Positions 1-8,209 of a stretch of 35,145 nucleotides of DNA are shown here, piece by piece (position 1 is the first letter of the stretch; each line of letters opens with the position of its first letter). The notes under the pieces were generated by a model. That model had not been told where the DNA came from, searched no databases, and was given only the letters and a program-made list of their open reading frames with translations. Position numbers and translations under genes: made by a program. The DNA lies in contig NZ_JAWUWR010000052.1 in NCBI RefSeq assembly GCF_034111725.1, positions 1 to 35,145 on the forward strand, given 5' to 3'. The DNA comes from Thalassolituus sp034111725. GTDB taxonomy: Bacteria; Pseudomonadota; Gammaproteobacteria; Pseudomonadales; Oceanobacteraceae.

Positions 1-729
1 ATGGTTTGCCTGTCTGGCGGCAAAGATTCGTTCACTATGCTCGATATTTTGATGGGCTTGCAAAAAAGCGCACCTGTTAACTTTGAGCTCATTGCGGTCA
101 ACATGGATCAAAAGCAGCCGGGCTTCCCTGAACATGTATTACCCGAATACTTAAGCCAAATTGGGGTGCCCTTCCACATTGTCGAAAAAGATACCTACAG
201 TGTGGTGAAAGAAATCATTCCGGAAGGAAAAACGACTTGCAGCCTATGTTCTCGCCTGCGCCGTGGCACCTTATATGGTTTTGCAGAGACGATCGGCGCC
301 AACAAAATTGCGCTTGGGCACCACCGCGATGACATCATCGAGACTTTGTTCTTGAACATGTTTCATGGCGGCAAACTCAAATCGATGCCACCTAAATTAC
401 TTAGCGACGATAAAAAGCATGTTCTGATTCGTCCTCTGGCCTATTGCAAAGAGAAAGACATCGAAGCCTATTCCGATGCCAAGGAGTTTCCGATTATTCC
501 GTGTAACTTATGTGGTTCGCAGGAAAATTTGCAGCGTCAAAACATCAAGATGATGTTGCAGCAGTGGGAACGCGAACAGCCGGGACGCAGTGAAAATATC
601 TTCTCGGCAATTTGCAATGTCGCCCCGTCGCAGTTGGGCGATGGCCAATTGTGGGACTTCAAAAACTTACAAGATCAGCAAGAAAAAGGACATTTATTTA
701 CCCGTTTGGATGTCATGCAAATCGACTAA
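1..729 (+). CDS. ttcA: tRNA 2-thiocytidine(32) synthetase TtcA, 5'-truncated by window edge
   Basis: TtcA thiolates cytidine 32 of certain tRNAs, using ATP to activate the base and a [4Fe-4S] cluster to deliver sulfur in the cytoplasm. The PP-loop ATP-binding motif SGGKDS is at residues 5-10 of the visible part. Cluster cysteines appear as TTCSLC (Cys80, Cys83) and PCNLCGS (Cys168, Cys171). The conserved blocks DQKQPGFPEHVLPEYL and GHHRDD are also present. The first codon in the window is an internal Met: known TtcA proteins carry roughly 40 residues before the PP-loop, so the true start lies upstream of base 1. The protein ends at LDVMQID, without the longer C-terminal tail of the E. coli protein. 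It converges on the next gene and shares a hairpin with it. Identification is firm. Confidence 0.95.
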   Translation: MVCLSGGKDSFTMLDILMGLQKSAPVNFELIAVNMDQKQPGFPEHVLPEYLSQIGVPFHIVEKDTYSVVKEIIPEGKTTCSLCSRLRRGTLYGFAETIGANKIALGHHRDDIIETLFLNMFHGGKLKSMPPKLLSDDKKHVLIRPLAYCKEKDIEAYSDAKEFPIIPCNLCGSQENLQRQNIKMMLQQWEREQPGRSENIFSAICNVAPSQLGDGQLWDFKNLQDQQEKGHLFTRLDVMQID

Positions 730-760
730 ACGAGGATACTAAAGATCCAAGTACCTTAAA

Positions 761-786
761 GGCTGGGGAATTCCTCGGCCTTGTTA
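761..786. terminator. Possible shared terminator between ttcA and the convergent secreted-protein gene
   Basis: GGCTGGGG and CCTCGGCC at 761-780 can pair over 8 bp (two G-U wobbles) around an AATT loop. On the + strand it is followed by TTGTTAC. On the - strand it sits directly after the stop codon of the convergent gene and is followed by TTTAAGG. The T-tracts are weak. Confidence 0.4.
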
Positions 787-1299
787 CATTCCCCCGTTTA
801 ACATATGAGTCGCATGAAATTCGTATTCACCTGGACCTTTGAGTATCCAATCAAACTTATAGCGCTGCTCTGTCATCATGTCCTCGCCCATCGCCGTTAA
901 GTAACAGGCATAATCTGACAATTCAGGTTCTGGCATTTTCACTCGCACTTGGTACGTAGTATCAAGTTCAGTGACCGCAATCGTTGATATCGCTTGAGTC
1001 GGAGCGCCAGCGATACCTTTGCGAATCCACTGCAAAATAATTCCATGGCGGCCGTCGTGTTCACTTCGAATCAACCGGATATACCCCTCGCCAGCATTAG
1101 AACGCCAAGGGCAAACACGCTGAACCTGATCGACCCAAACAGGCATGACATAGGATTCAGTAATATCGGTTGGTGCCATAACCTCAGCAATTTTTGCGTC
1201 TTGAACATCTGCATCTGCACCATGCAGCAAAGCTGACGCAAGGCTTATGCTGGCAGCCAATATTACTTGCTTGGTTAGATCCGATAATTGTAGGGTCAT
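784..1299 (-). CDS. Secreted protein of unknown function
   Basis: I do not recognise this protein, about 171 residues long. It starts with a short polar stretch, then a hydrophobic segment (VILAASISLASALLHGADA) that looks like a signal peptide, so export to the periplasm is likely. The mature part is mixed alpha/beta in composition with two scattered cysteines and no motif I can name. I chose the ATG at 1299 rather than the upstream in-frame ATG at 1368 because an AGGAGG ribosome binding site lies 8 bases before it and the signal peptide then begins at the N-terminus. It follows greB on the same strand with an 80-base gap, so co-transcription is possible. The coding frame and start are well supported; the function is open. 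Confidence 0.75.
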   Translation of the reverse strand: MTLQLSDLTKQVILAASISLASALLHGADADVQDAKIAEVMAPTDITESYVMPVWVDQVQRVCPWRSNAGEGYIRLIRSEHDGRHGIILQWIRKGIAGAPTQAISTIAVTELDTTYQVRVKMPEPELSDYACYLTAMGEDMMTEQRYKFDWILKGPGEYEFHATHMLNGGM

Positions 1300-1379
1300 T
1301 AGTACATCCTCCTTTATGCAGACTAGCAGAGTCCTTTTCGCTTTGCCGTGCACGCTAATACTCACCAATATCGGGACGG

Positions 1380-1931
1380 CTATTTAACCCAAGCTGGTTG
1401 GCCTGCAGCACTTGGCCCTGTGTCCCAATCTGGGCGTTGATAGGTAACACTGACCACGTCATAACTGACCTTACCTTTAGGCAATGTAACCACCACTTCG
1501 TCATCAAGTGACTTACCCATCAAACCGCGCGCGAACGGCGCATCGATGCTGATATACCCACGCGGCAAATCGATTTCGTCGGCACCCACTATACGATAAC
1601 GGTATAACTCACCATCCAAATCTTCTAGCTCGATCCACGCACCAAAAAACACCTTACTTGTATCGGCAGGTATACGATCTACTACAGTGACATGTTCAAT
1701 ACGCTTTAATAAAAATCGAACGCGGCTATCAATTTGACGCAAACGGCGTTTGCCATAAATGTATTCGGCATTTTCAGATCGATCGCCCAATTTTGCCGCA
1801 TCTGATACCTCTTGCGTCACTTTTGGACGTTCTTTGCGCCATAAAAAGTCGTATTCGTCGCGTAGCGCCTGTTCTCCTTCAGGGGTTATTAAGTCGCTAC
1901 GATTAGGTAATGTTTTTTCACTATCGCTCAT
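1380..1931 (-). CDS. greB: Transcription elongation factor GreB
   Basis: GreB inserts its coiled-coil into the secondary channel of RNA polymerase and stimulates cleavage of backtracked RNA. The N-terminal coiled-coil carries FLWRKERPKVTQEV and the acidic tip signature LGDRSENAEY, which holds the Mg-coordinating Asp/Glu. KVFFGAWIELED and YRIVGADEID mark the C-terminal FKBP-like domain. At 183 residues it is about 25 longer than E. coli GreB. The extra length is an N-terminal lead of about 14 residues and a C-terminal tail after the usual end (DWDTGPSAAGQPAWVK). The longer LWRKERP form separates it from GreA. It is followed on the same strand by the secreted unknown. Identification is firm. 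Confidence 0.95.
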   Translation of the reverse strand: MSDSEKTLPNRSDLITPEGEQALRDEYDFLWRKERPKVTQEVSDAAKLGDRSENAEYIYGKRRLRQIDSRVRFLLKRIEHVTVVDRIPADTSKVFFGAWIELEDLDGELYRYRIVGADEIDLPRGYISIDAPFARGLMGKSLDDEVVVTLPKGKVSYDVVSVTYQRPDWDTGPSAAGQPAWVK

Positions 1932-2054
1932 GATCTTCCTAGGTTTATCTATTTTTATTCAGCGCCATACCGCATTGTCATGGTTCCGCAATGTTTGCAT
2001 GTCAGCGTCATTGCGGCGATTGGCTATTCTCAATATTTTGGTGAATCACTCTAC

Positions 2055-2315
2055 ATGATGAAGCGCAGCGTTAATCTGGTTTTCGGTATCTTACTTGTTA
2101 TCGCTGGTTTAATTGTTATGCCCATGCCTGTTCCTCTAGGGCTAATCATGATCATACTCGGCTTGTCATTGATGGTGAGCGCTTGGCCGGCCCTGCAACG
2201 CAAGCTTAAAGCGCTGCGTAGCCGCTTTCGTAAAATTTCAGATAAATTATCACGTATTCGCCATCGACTGCCGGGTTTCGCTCGCCGCTTGCTCGATGAC
2301 ACTGAGCCTGATTAG
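2055..2315 (+). CDS. Small membrane protein, PGPGW/DUF454-like
   Basis: This short protein (86 residues from the ATG at 2055, or 85 from the adjacent ATG) has one hydrophobic hairpin: NLVFGILLVIAGLIVMPMPVPLG followed by LIMIILGLSLMVSAWP. A strongly basic C-terminal tail (RKLKALRSRFRKISDKLSRIRHR) comes next. The pattern of two membrane helices joined by a Pro/Gly turn, then a basic tail, resembles the PGPGW-type transmembrane family, but the signature is only loosely present. I prefer the tandem ATGATG at 2055 over an upstream in-frame ATG at 1980, because the intervening 25 residues look non-coding and lie in the promoter gap divergent from greB. The J-domain gene follows after 44 bases and may be co-transcribed. 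Function unknown. Confidence 0.65.
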   Translation: MMKRSVNLVFGILLVIAGLIVMPMPVPLGLIMIILGLSLMVSAWPALQRKLKALRSRFRKISDKLSRIRHRLPGFARRLLDDTEPD

Positions 2316-2359
2316 TCCTTGAACACAACCGACCTGCCCTCTGTGCTAAGCTTAGCGCC

Positions 2360-3016
2360 ATGACTAGCCTTGTATCGGCCTCTGGCCCTCTTTTTAACTT
2401 GTCGCCTACTGAGGCGCTGGATAGCGAGCCTATGCTCGACTTGCTAGCGTGTTGCTTGGCCGATGGTTCCTCTCGCAGCGAATATGACATCATCCGCTGG
2501 CTGCAGCAGCCCGAGCAGAGCGTTTTCCGCAAGGATGCGATGAGCGATAACCTAACACTCTTCCAAACGCATTTTATGCTGATGCATTGGCTTTATCAGC
2601 TGCGTGAACGCTTGATAAACACGAAGACAGGCATACTAAACATCAGTGCATTGAGCATAGTATTAGAACCTTGGCCGCATGCAGACAACGCCGAAAAAAA
2701 ATCAGGCAAGCCAACTGCGAGCACTCCTCTAACGAGCGCAGATCCATTAGCGGCTTACTATCTGGATATCAATAACCTCAGTACTGATCGCCAAGGCGTC
2801 GAAAACTTACTATCCAGCTTTTGGTTGCTCATGCTTGAACCCGGCCATCGTGATCAAGATTTAGCCCTGCTGGAACTATCTGAGCCCGTGAGTAACCAAG
2901 AAATACGTTTACAATACCGCCGCCTAGCCATGCAACATCATCCGGATCGTGGTGGTGATGATGCTAGCTTCCGTGAAATTACTGCCGCCTATCAGCGGTT
3001 AAAACTGCAATTTTAA
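2360..3016 (+). CDS. DnaJ-related protein with a C-terminal J domain
   Basis: J domains stimulate the ATPase of Hsp70 (DnaK) through an HPD loop. Here the J domain is at the extreme C-terminus (about residues 165-218): YRRLAMQHHPDRGGD contains HPD at 194-196, followed by the helix FREITAAYQRLK. The N-terminal part (PMLDLLACCLADGSSRSEYDIIRWLQQP, then FQTHFMLMHWLYQLRERL) matches the DnaJ-related N-terminal domain found in gammaproteobacterial co-chaperone-like proteins, as far as I can judge by eye. There is no signal peptide, no Gly/Phe region and no zinc finger, so it is not a general DnaJ. The polysaccharide deacetylase starts 8 bases after its stop, suggesting an operon. The client is unknown. 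Confidence 0.85.
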   Translation: MTSLVSASGPLFNLSPTEALDSEPMLDLLACCLADGSSRSEYDIIRWLQQPEQSVFRKDAMSDNLTLFQTHFMLMHWLYQLRERLINTKTGILNISALSIVLEPWPHADNAEKKSGKPTASTPLTSADPLAAYYLDINNLSTDRQGVENLLSSFWLLMLEPGHRDQDLALLELSEPVSNQEIRLQYRRLAMQHHPDRGGDDASFREITAAYQRLKLQF

Positions 3017-3024
3017 GGTCTAGA

Positions 3025-4086
3025 ATGATGAAGTATCTATCGACCTCCCTATGGACTTTGGTTTCTACCATTACGCTGTTGGGATTTTCCGTCCGCACAC
3101 AAGCTGACCTCGTTGTTTTACAGTATCACCATATCGCTAACGACAGCCCAGCTGTGACCAGTATTAGCCCTGATGGCTTTGCCAAGCATATGGCCTTGCT
3201 TGAGCAAGAAAATATGACAGTCGTCGACTTGAATGATGCTGTCCGTACTGTGCTCGCTGGAGAAAAATTACCGGAGCGCGCCGTCGCTATCACTTTCGAT
3301 GATGCTTATTTATCAATTTATGAAAATGCTTGGCCGCTACTTAAAGAACGCAATTGGCCGTTTACCGTTTTTGTTAACACTCAAGCGGTTGATGAAGGTC
3401 ATACCGTAGCGATGACATGGGATCAATTACGGGAACTGGATAGTCATGGTGGGCGTATCGCTAATCATAGCGTTGGCCACCCTTACTTACTGGAACCGCC
3501 GAAAGGAATGGATAATAACGACTGGCTAACTCAGCAGATTGGCCAAGCAGAGCAGCGCATAGAAAGTGAAATCGGTCATAGTCCGCGGTTATTTGCTTAC
3601 CCATACGGCGAGTACAATTTAGCCATAGCGGCATGGCTAAAAGATAACAATTATATCGCTTTTGGTCAGCAAAGCGGCGCTATTGGTAGCACCAGCCATG
3701 CGCAAATACTGCCGCGCTACCCAGCGTCTGGCACTTATGCAGACATCGACACCTTGCGCACCAAGCTGCATTCGCTGGCTTTACCAGTACCTGCCGAGCA
3801 GGTTTTAAATCCGATATTGCAAGAAAATAATCCGCCGGTACTGTCACTCTCATTCAATCGCGATGACATAACGCCAAATCTCGTACAGTGTTACGCCAGC
3901 GGTGAGGGTGAAGTGGCGGTACAACGCCAAGAAAGCGATCAACTGTTAAGCCTAACGGTACAAGCTCAGAACGCCATTACTGCTGGCCGGAGTCGTTATA
4001 ACTGCACGGCAGCTAGCCGCAGCCAACCCGGTCGCTTCTATTGGTACTCACAGCTGTGGATCAATATGGCAGTGGAGAATCGCTGA
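3025..4086 (+). CDS. Secreted polysaccharide deacetylase (NodB/CE4-like)
   Basis: CE4 enzymes remove acetyl groups from chitin-like, peptidoglycan or PNAG polysaccharides with a metal held by an Asp-His-His triad. TFDDAY provides the Asp pair (Asp92, Asp93), and NHSVGHP provides the HxxxH pair (His148, His152). The protein opens with a hydrophobic segment ending in RTQA, consistent with export. LVVLQYHHIAND near the N-terminus and the YGEYN block near residue 200 resemble the N-terminal half of PgaB-type deacetylases. Residues after about 260 form an extra domain I cannot name. AAGG lies 6 bases before the first of two adjacent ATGs, so that ATG is taken. It is coupled to the J-domain gene upstream. 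No polysaccharide synthase is nearby, so the substrate is not evident. Confidence 0.85.
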   Translation: MMKYLSTSLWTLVSTITLLGFSVRTQADLVVLQYHHIANDSPAVTSISPDGFAKHMALLEQENMTVVDLNDAVRTVLAGEKLPERAVAITFDDAYLSIYENAWPLLKERNWPFTVFVNTQAVDEGHTVAMTWDQLRELDSHGGRIANHSVGHPYLLEPPKGMDNNDWLTQQIGQAEQRIESEIGHSPRLFAYPYGEYNLAIAAWLKDNNYIAFGQQSGAIGSTSHAQILPRYPASGTYADIDTLRTKLHSLALPVPAEQVLNPILQENNPPVLSLSFNRDDITPNLVQCYASGEGEVAVQRQESDQLLSLTVQAQNAITAGRSRYNCTAASRSQPGRFYWYSQLWINMAVENR

Positions 4087-4090
4087 ACGG

Positions 4091-4795
4091 CTACAGCACA
4101 TTCTGCGATAAGTGGTTTAACTGCTTATCGCGCTCCCGCCAGTCAGGTAAACACTCTGTCATTAAACCGCGAAAGCCGGGGCCATGATCAAAATGTTTAA
4201 GGTGGCAAAGCTCATGAACAACAACCAGTTCAATCAAGTCTAGCGGTAACTGCATCAGCGCCAAATTCAGGTTGATATAGCCACGTGTCGATAAGCTGCC
4301 CCATCGAGTGCGCATTTTCTTGATACGTAGAGTTGGACGGCGGACATTAAAGTTACTGAAAAAAGGCCACCATTGATCAATCATTTGCTCAAATATCATC
4401 CGACCTTCCGCACGCAACCAGCGATCTACTGCTTTATCAACTTTAGCAGTATCCCAACCTTCCGGTACCCAAACCAACTGATCGGTTACTAAGAATGAAT
4501 CTAACGCACTGGGCGTGATCACTCTCTCCTTACCCAAGATCACGACCTTGCCCTCACGTTGCTGTAATCGCTCGCAAGCAATGTCGCGTCGCTCTTTTAA
4601 CCAGCGATGATTGGCATTAACGAAGGCTAATACGTCGCCTTGATTGCAGTGCAATGGCACGCGTACATCGACCTCTCCATCCTCGGTAATTTGCAGGCGC
4701 ATGGTCTTACGCGCTGATGCCGAAATCAGCACGCGTACTGACTCACCTGCAACTTCGAGCCACATTTCACGCTTGTAGGATTTCCGCTGATTCAT
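4091..4795 (-). CDS. YgjP/DUF45-family zinc metallohydrolase
   Basis: The family has a gluzincin-like HExxH site; it is usually annotated M48-like or SprT-like, and E. coli YgjP has been assigned UTP pyrophosphatase activity. VVVHELCHLKHFDHGPGF near the C-terminus carries HELCH with a third His six residues later. Upstream, KMRTRWGSLSTRGYINLNL is the family's RWGS signature. The longest frame begins with a TTG at 4816. I prefer the ATG at 4795 (234 residues), which gives the usual N-terminal length, though its ribosome site (CAGG, 3 bases away) is poor, so the start is uncertain. It is divergent from the UPF0149 gene with only about 36 bases between starts, so their promoters must overlap each other's coding ends. 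Confidence 0.85.
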   Translation of the reverse strand: MNQRKSYKREMWLEVAGESVRVLISASARKTMRLQITEDGEVDVRVPLHCNQGDVLAFVNANHRWLKERRDIACERLQQREGKVVILGKERVITPSALDSFLVTDQLVWVPEGWDTAKVDKAVDRWLRAEGRMIFEQMIDQWWPFFSNFNVRRPTLRIKKMRTRWGSLSTRGYINLNLALMQLPLDLIELVVVHELCHLKHFDHGPGFRGLMTECLPDWRERDKQLNHLSQNVL

Positions 4796-4831
4796 AAGCC
4801 TGTTAGGATTGCGCAAACTTTGGAGTATTGT

Positions 4832-5410
4832 ATGACTGACCTGAATAGTATCCCAGCCTTATCGGAAGAAGAACTCGAAACCTTAGGTAACTTGCTTGAA
4901 GATGAAGCCGACCGTAATGATAGCTTCGACTTCTTCGCCGTTCATGGCTTTATCACCGCCCTGCTAGCTGGCCCTGTTGAATTCGACGTGCAAGACGTTT
5001 GGGATTGCGCTTTCGACGAAACCACCAGTTTCACACCAGCAAACAAAGCCACAGTGACCGCTTTAATGGTGAAACTGAGCAAAGAAATCCAAGCTTGGCT
5101 GGATTCAGGCCAAGACTTCCCGGTACCAACCGACCTTAGCTTGATGGACGATGACGGCGAACCACCACTAGAGAGCTGGGCGATGGGCTTTATGTCCGCC
5201 GTACTATTGCAAGAAGAAGCTTGGTACGCCAGTAATGAAGAACTGATTGCTCAGTTCCTATTCCCTATTATGTACGCATCCGGTTTGTTCATGGATGAAC
5301 CTGAAATGGCCGATATCGACGAAGACTCTGAACTGTCCGACCAGATGTGTGCCAACATTCCGGTGAGTATTATTGAACTGTATTTACAGCTAAACGGTGC
5401 GAATAAGTAA
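4832..5410 (+). CDS. UPF0149 (YgfB/YecA-like) family protein
   Basis: An acidic, helical 192-residue protein with the family pattern LSEEELETLGNLLEDE, then FFAVHGFITALLAGP, and later ESWAMGFMSAVLLQEEAW. E. coli YgfB and YecA are the reference members. YecA carries a SEC-C zinc motif at its end, which is absent here, so this is the plain YgfB-like form. The ATG at 4832 is chosen because TGGAG lies 6 bases upstream; an in-frame TTG at 4820 has no such site. In other gammaproteobacteria the family member YgfB has been linked to gene regulation, but nothing here shows the role. A strong terminator follows. Confidence 0.85.
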   Translation: MTDLNSIPALSEEELETLGNLLEDEADRNDSFDFFAVHGFITALLAGPVEFDVQDVWDCAFDETTSFTPANKATVTALMVKLSKEIQAWLDSGQDFPVPTDLSLMDDDGEPPLESWAMGFMSAVLLQEEAWYASNEELIAQFLFPIMYASGLFMDEPEMADIDEDSELSDQMCANIPVSIIELYLQLNGANK

Positions 5411-5445
5411 ATAGACTGCTGAATTAAATACAAATATCAGAACAT

Positions 5446-5484
5446 AAAAAAGCCCCACTGAAATGTATTTCAACGGGGCTTTTT
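5446..5484. terminator. Bidirectional rho-independent terminator
   Basis: AAAAAGCCCC (5446-5455) pairs perfectly with GGGGCTTTTT (5475-5484), giving A- and T-tracts on both sides. It sits between the convergent UPF0149 gene and the phosphate-binding/OmpA gene, so it can serve both. Confidence 0.9.
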
Positions 5485-5496
5485 ATTCAGACTATT

Positions 5497-6936
5497 TTAC
5501 CGAGCCGCTTGGCTTTCGTCTGCAATTAAAGCACTCGGCTCTACGGCTTCATATCCATTTCGTAGCCAGACCTCAACTCGACGGTTTTTCATTCGACCAT
5601 CATTGCCTTGGATAGCGGCCACTGGTAATTCGTCACCAAAACCGACAGTTTCATCTGGGTAAATACCTTGGCGTACCAGTTCACGTCGAACGGCCATGGC
5701 CCGCAGCTTGGATAACAACTGAGAACGGGACTCGGTTTTACGTTTATCACCAAAACCGACTAATACGACTTCTCCATTCGGTTGATGCTTTAAATACGCC
5801 GCCAATCTATCTAGATCTCGCTGTGCTTTATTGTCTAACTGAGCGCTACCTTCCATAAAGCGAAAGTTAATCGATAAACGCTGAGCACCTAATGTCAATT
5901 CGCGGAAGTCGGCTGGAAGCTCGTCATAATTTTCAGGTATTACGGCATGCAGTTCCTGCGAGACAAATCCGGTATCAGCAACTAAACGCTGTCCTTCATT
6001 TGCCAATGCGAAATTTAAAAAATCACGCACGTAGGTATTGTCAGATACACCTTGCGTATACATAAATAACCGTCGCGACAAGGCATAATCTTCTGTTGCA
6101 ACCGTTAGCTGATTTGGCGACAAGGCTTTCACTTGCCCATCGGAAACAGCCAATGCCTTACTGTCATTTACTGATGACAATCCGACAAAGCCAATCGCGT
6201 TGGTATTATTAGCAACTGCAGCGGAAAGTTCAGAGTTGGATTCAAAACGGCGTACTTTTGGCAGTAATTCCGACTTACCAAGCACCATAGATTTAAAGCT
6301 ATCCCAAGTACCCGACTTATCATCTCTTGCCAGTACCTCAATTTTTCCCGGGGTTCCGCCAACGTCAGCCCAATCGGTTACAGCACCGCTGAAAATGCTT
6401 TCTATTTGCTGCACACTTAATCGATTTAACGGATTACGAGGGTGAACAATCACCGCTAACCCATCGATACCAATAATATGTTCACTATCAAGGCTCGTTA
6501 GATTTAACGCCGGGAATAGTGCTTCTTCTTTGCTTTTAATCGGACGAGAGGCGGCTGCAATTTGAGCAATACCATCACGTAATGAAGAAAACCCTGTTCC
6601 AGAGCCATGTGCAGCAACGTGCACAGTTAAGCGACTATTGGTTGCTGCATGATAGCCGATAATCTCGACTTCATTTTCAATGTCTGTTTTGCGAATTTCG
6701 GCTTTGTCTGTACCACGAGCTTCCATCCAGGCTTTCACTAAACGCGGTGCTAACTCAGCACCAATCGTATTAGAACCGTCGATACGAAACAGTTGCACAT
6801 CATCATAAGTTGATACTGCCGCAAAAAGTGACGCACTTGGTGCTTCAGCATGGCTGGCTGAAGCGACAATAATCGCCATTGAGGCGCAAAAATGAAAAAC
6901 AGCAGAAAATGTAAAACGCAGACGTTGGGTCATCAT
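5497..6936 (-). CDS. Phosphate-binding (PstS-like) domain fused to an OmpA peptidoglycan-binding domain
   Basis: This 479-residue protein has a signal peptide (to about ASHAEA, residue 31). It continues as a PstS/PBP-like domain (about 45-330) with FRIDGSNTIG at its start, HGSGTGFSSL, and LARDDKSGTWDSFK, the phosphate-contact type of motif. The C-terminal third (about 350-465) is an OmpA-like domain: INFRFMEGSAQLD, SQLLSKLRAMAVRREL and NRRVEVWL. Such a protein should bind phosphate in the periplasm while anchored to peptidoglycan, rather than feed a transporter freely. No pstCAB genes are next to it. An AAGGTGG site lies 6 bases before the first ATG at 6936. A Pho box at 6981-6998 implies PhoB control. 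Similar fusions are annotated in related bacteria, so the family is known, but its role is not settled. Confidence 0.9.
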   Translation of the reverse strand: MMTQRLRFTFSAVFHFCASMAIIVASASHAEAPSASLFAAVSTYDDVQLFRIDGSNTIGAELAPRLVKAWMEARGTDKAEIRKTDIENEVEIIGYHAATNSRLTVHVAAHGSGTGFSSLRDGIAQIAAASRPIKSKEEALFPALNLTSLDSEHIIGIDGLAVIVHPRNPLNRLSVQQIESIFSGAVTDWADVGGTPGKIEVLARDDKSGTWDSFKSMVLGKSELLPKVRRFESNSELSAAVANNTNAIGFVGLSSVNDSKALAVSDGQVKALSPNQLTVATEDYALSRRLFMYTQGVSDNTYVRDFLNFALANEGQRLVADTGFVSQELHAVIPENYDELPADFRELTLGAQRLSINFRFMEGSAQLDNKAQRDLDRLAAYLKHQPNGEVVLVGFGDKRKTESRSQLLSKLRAMAVRRELVRQGIYPDETVGFGDELPVAAIQGNDGRMKNRRVEVWLRNGYEAVEPSALIADESQAAR

Positions 6937-6980
6937 CAGAAACCACCTTGATTGGACTAGCCGAACGGTACGCTGGAATT

Positions 6981-6998
6981 GTTACAGGATTATGACAA
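6981..6998 (-). promoter_or_regulatory. Pho box (PhoB-binding site)
   Basis: Read on the - strand, this is TTGTCAT AATC CTGTAAC: two 7-bp direct repeats spaced 11 bp start to start, which is the known Pho-box layout. Each repeat matches the CTGTCAT/C consensus at 6 of 7 positions. It lies 45 bases upstream of the phosphate-binding/OmpA start codon. Confidence 0.7.
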
Positions 6999-7086
6999 TC
7001 ACGACATTTGTGGCAATAACGGCCAAAATAGAATCATAAAAACAACAAAAGACCAGTGAATTAGGCCGATTGTTGTTTATTCCGAC

Positions 7087-7749
7087 CTAGTTAGCTTCGC
7101 GAATAAACGTTCGCTCAGCCTTTTGATATACATCTTCGGTGACTAACTTACGAAAACCGCGGAGCGTATTGAGAGGAGCATCCACTAAAAAGCTGTTCAC
7201 CAACCAAGACGGTAAACCGCCGCCTGGATCTGCGTGCGCTTCATATATTACTTCAATCTGATTGCCTTCTTTTGGTGTGAATAACCAATACCCGCTCATT
7301 TCTCGGATGCGAATAAAATCGTCATTCGATGGGAACACATCATTACGGGCATTCATGTCAACGCGTACCGCCAAAGAGTCTGGGTTTTGGCTAACCTTAG
7401 TCTCGGTGATGCTATCGCGATCTTTCACGGGCCAAGGCATATTGGTAATCATGTAATAGGTGCCCTGGGTGGCAGAGATCAACTCGATCTCTTCCATGAT
7501 TTTACAATTAAAAACCCAGTCCTTAGTTCTTGGAGCATCCTGCAGCAAAGCAACCCCTGCAGTTAAACTCCCAGTCACATGGGTGACGGCTTTAAACGCT
7601 AAGGTATCGGAACCTTCGACGTGACGGGTATAGACCCGAATATCATCTTCTTTATCGTATGTTGCCTCATCCCAATTATCAGCCGCAAATACTGAGAACG
7701 ACAGCGCGCTTAACACAACCAACACGCTTCTCTGCAGAAATTTAATCAA
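7087..7749 (-). CDS. Secreted START-domain lipid-binding-like protein
   Basis: START domains form a helix-grip pocket for lipids or other hydrophobic ligands. The family pattern is visible in DIRVYTRHVEGSDTLAFKAVTHV, MPWPVKDRDSI, the GYWLF strand and the C-terminal helix NTLRGFRKLV. A hydrophobic segment ending in VFAADNW is a signal peptide, so it acts in the periplasm. The long frame begins at an ATG at 7791 inside bolA. I prefer the TTG at 7749, giving an N-terminus of M-I-K-F followed by the signal peptide; AAGGGTGG lies 8 bases upstream and the gene then overlaps the bolA stop by 8 bases. A GTG at 7761 is an alternative. It is translationally coupled to bolA. The ligand is unknown. Confidence 0.8.
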   Translation of the reverse strand: MIKFLQRSVLVVLSALSFSVFAADNWDEATYDKEDDIRVYTRHVEGSDTLAFKAVTHVTGSLTAGVALLQDAPRTKDWVFNCKIMEEIELISATQGTYYMITNMPWPVKDRDSITETKVSQNPDSLAVRVDMNARNDVFPSNDDFIRIREMSGYWLFTPKEGNQIEVIYEAHADPGGGLPSWLVNSFLVDAPLNTLRGFRKLVTEDVYQKAERTFIREAN

Positions 7750-8053
7750 CGAGACTACCACCCTTACAGTTGGGAGACACAGGAACGCCACTGGTTACCT
7801 GCCACTCGTCAGGAGTATAAAGGTGTAATGCTAAAGCGTGTACCTCTCCAGCCAATTCTTCTGCCAATATCTGGTAAACACGTTGATGGCGTGCAACCGC
7901 TCTGATTCCCTCAAAGGCTGCAGACACAACAACAAGCTTGAAATGAGAAGCTGTTGCTGGCCCAGAGTGCATATGGCTTTCATTGACGACATCGACATAC
8001 ATCGGCTCCAGTGCGCTTAGCTTTCGCTCGATCGTACTTTGTACTGCATTCAT
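7742..8053 (-). CDS. bolA: BolA family protein
   Basis: BolA proteins pair with monothiol glutaredoxins to handle [2Fe-2S] clusters; E. coli BolA also affects morphology and biofilm as a DNA-binding factor. The sequence ESHMHSGPATASHFKLVVVS, then RHQRVYQILAEEL, then HALALHLYTPDEW is the classic BolA core, with the conserved His in SHMHSG and RHQRV. The start at 8053 is supported by AGGAGG 6 bases upstream and by the usual N-terminus M-N-A-V-Q-S-T-I; an in-frame upstream ATG at 8161 would add 36 residues that look non-coding. The mature length of about 103 residues is normal. It is the first gene of a two-gene unit with the START-domain gene. Confidence 0.93.
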   Translation of the reverse strand: MNAVQSTIERKLSALEPMYVDVVNESHMHSGPATASHFKLVVVSAAFEGIRAVARHQRVYQILAEELAGEVHALALHLYTPDEWQVTSGVPVSPNCKGGSLVD

Positions 8054-8209
8054 CCGCTGCCTCCTCTTAACCGCGATGATCCTTGCCCCGATAACAGAAC
8101 AAGCATGTAAAGAAATCTGGCGGTTACTATAAACCACTCCCTTAAGGTTGCACACCAACACGAATTATCGCTACAGTACGCGGCTATTCAATTAGCGCGG
8201 ATACACCCC

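Noticed and set aside
6168..6445. Overlapping frames on both strands within the phosphate-binding/OmpA gene
   Set aside because: They are short shadows of a gene with full-length family motifs and have no ribosome sites.
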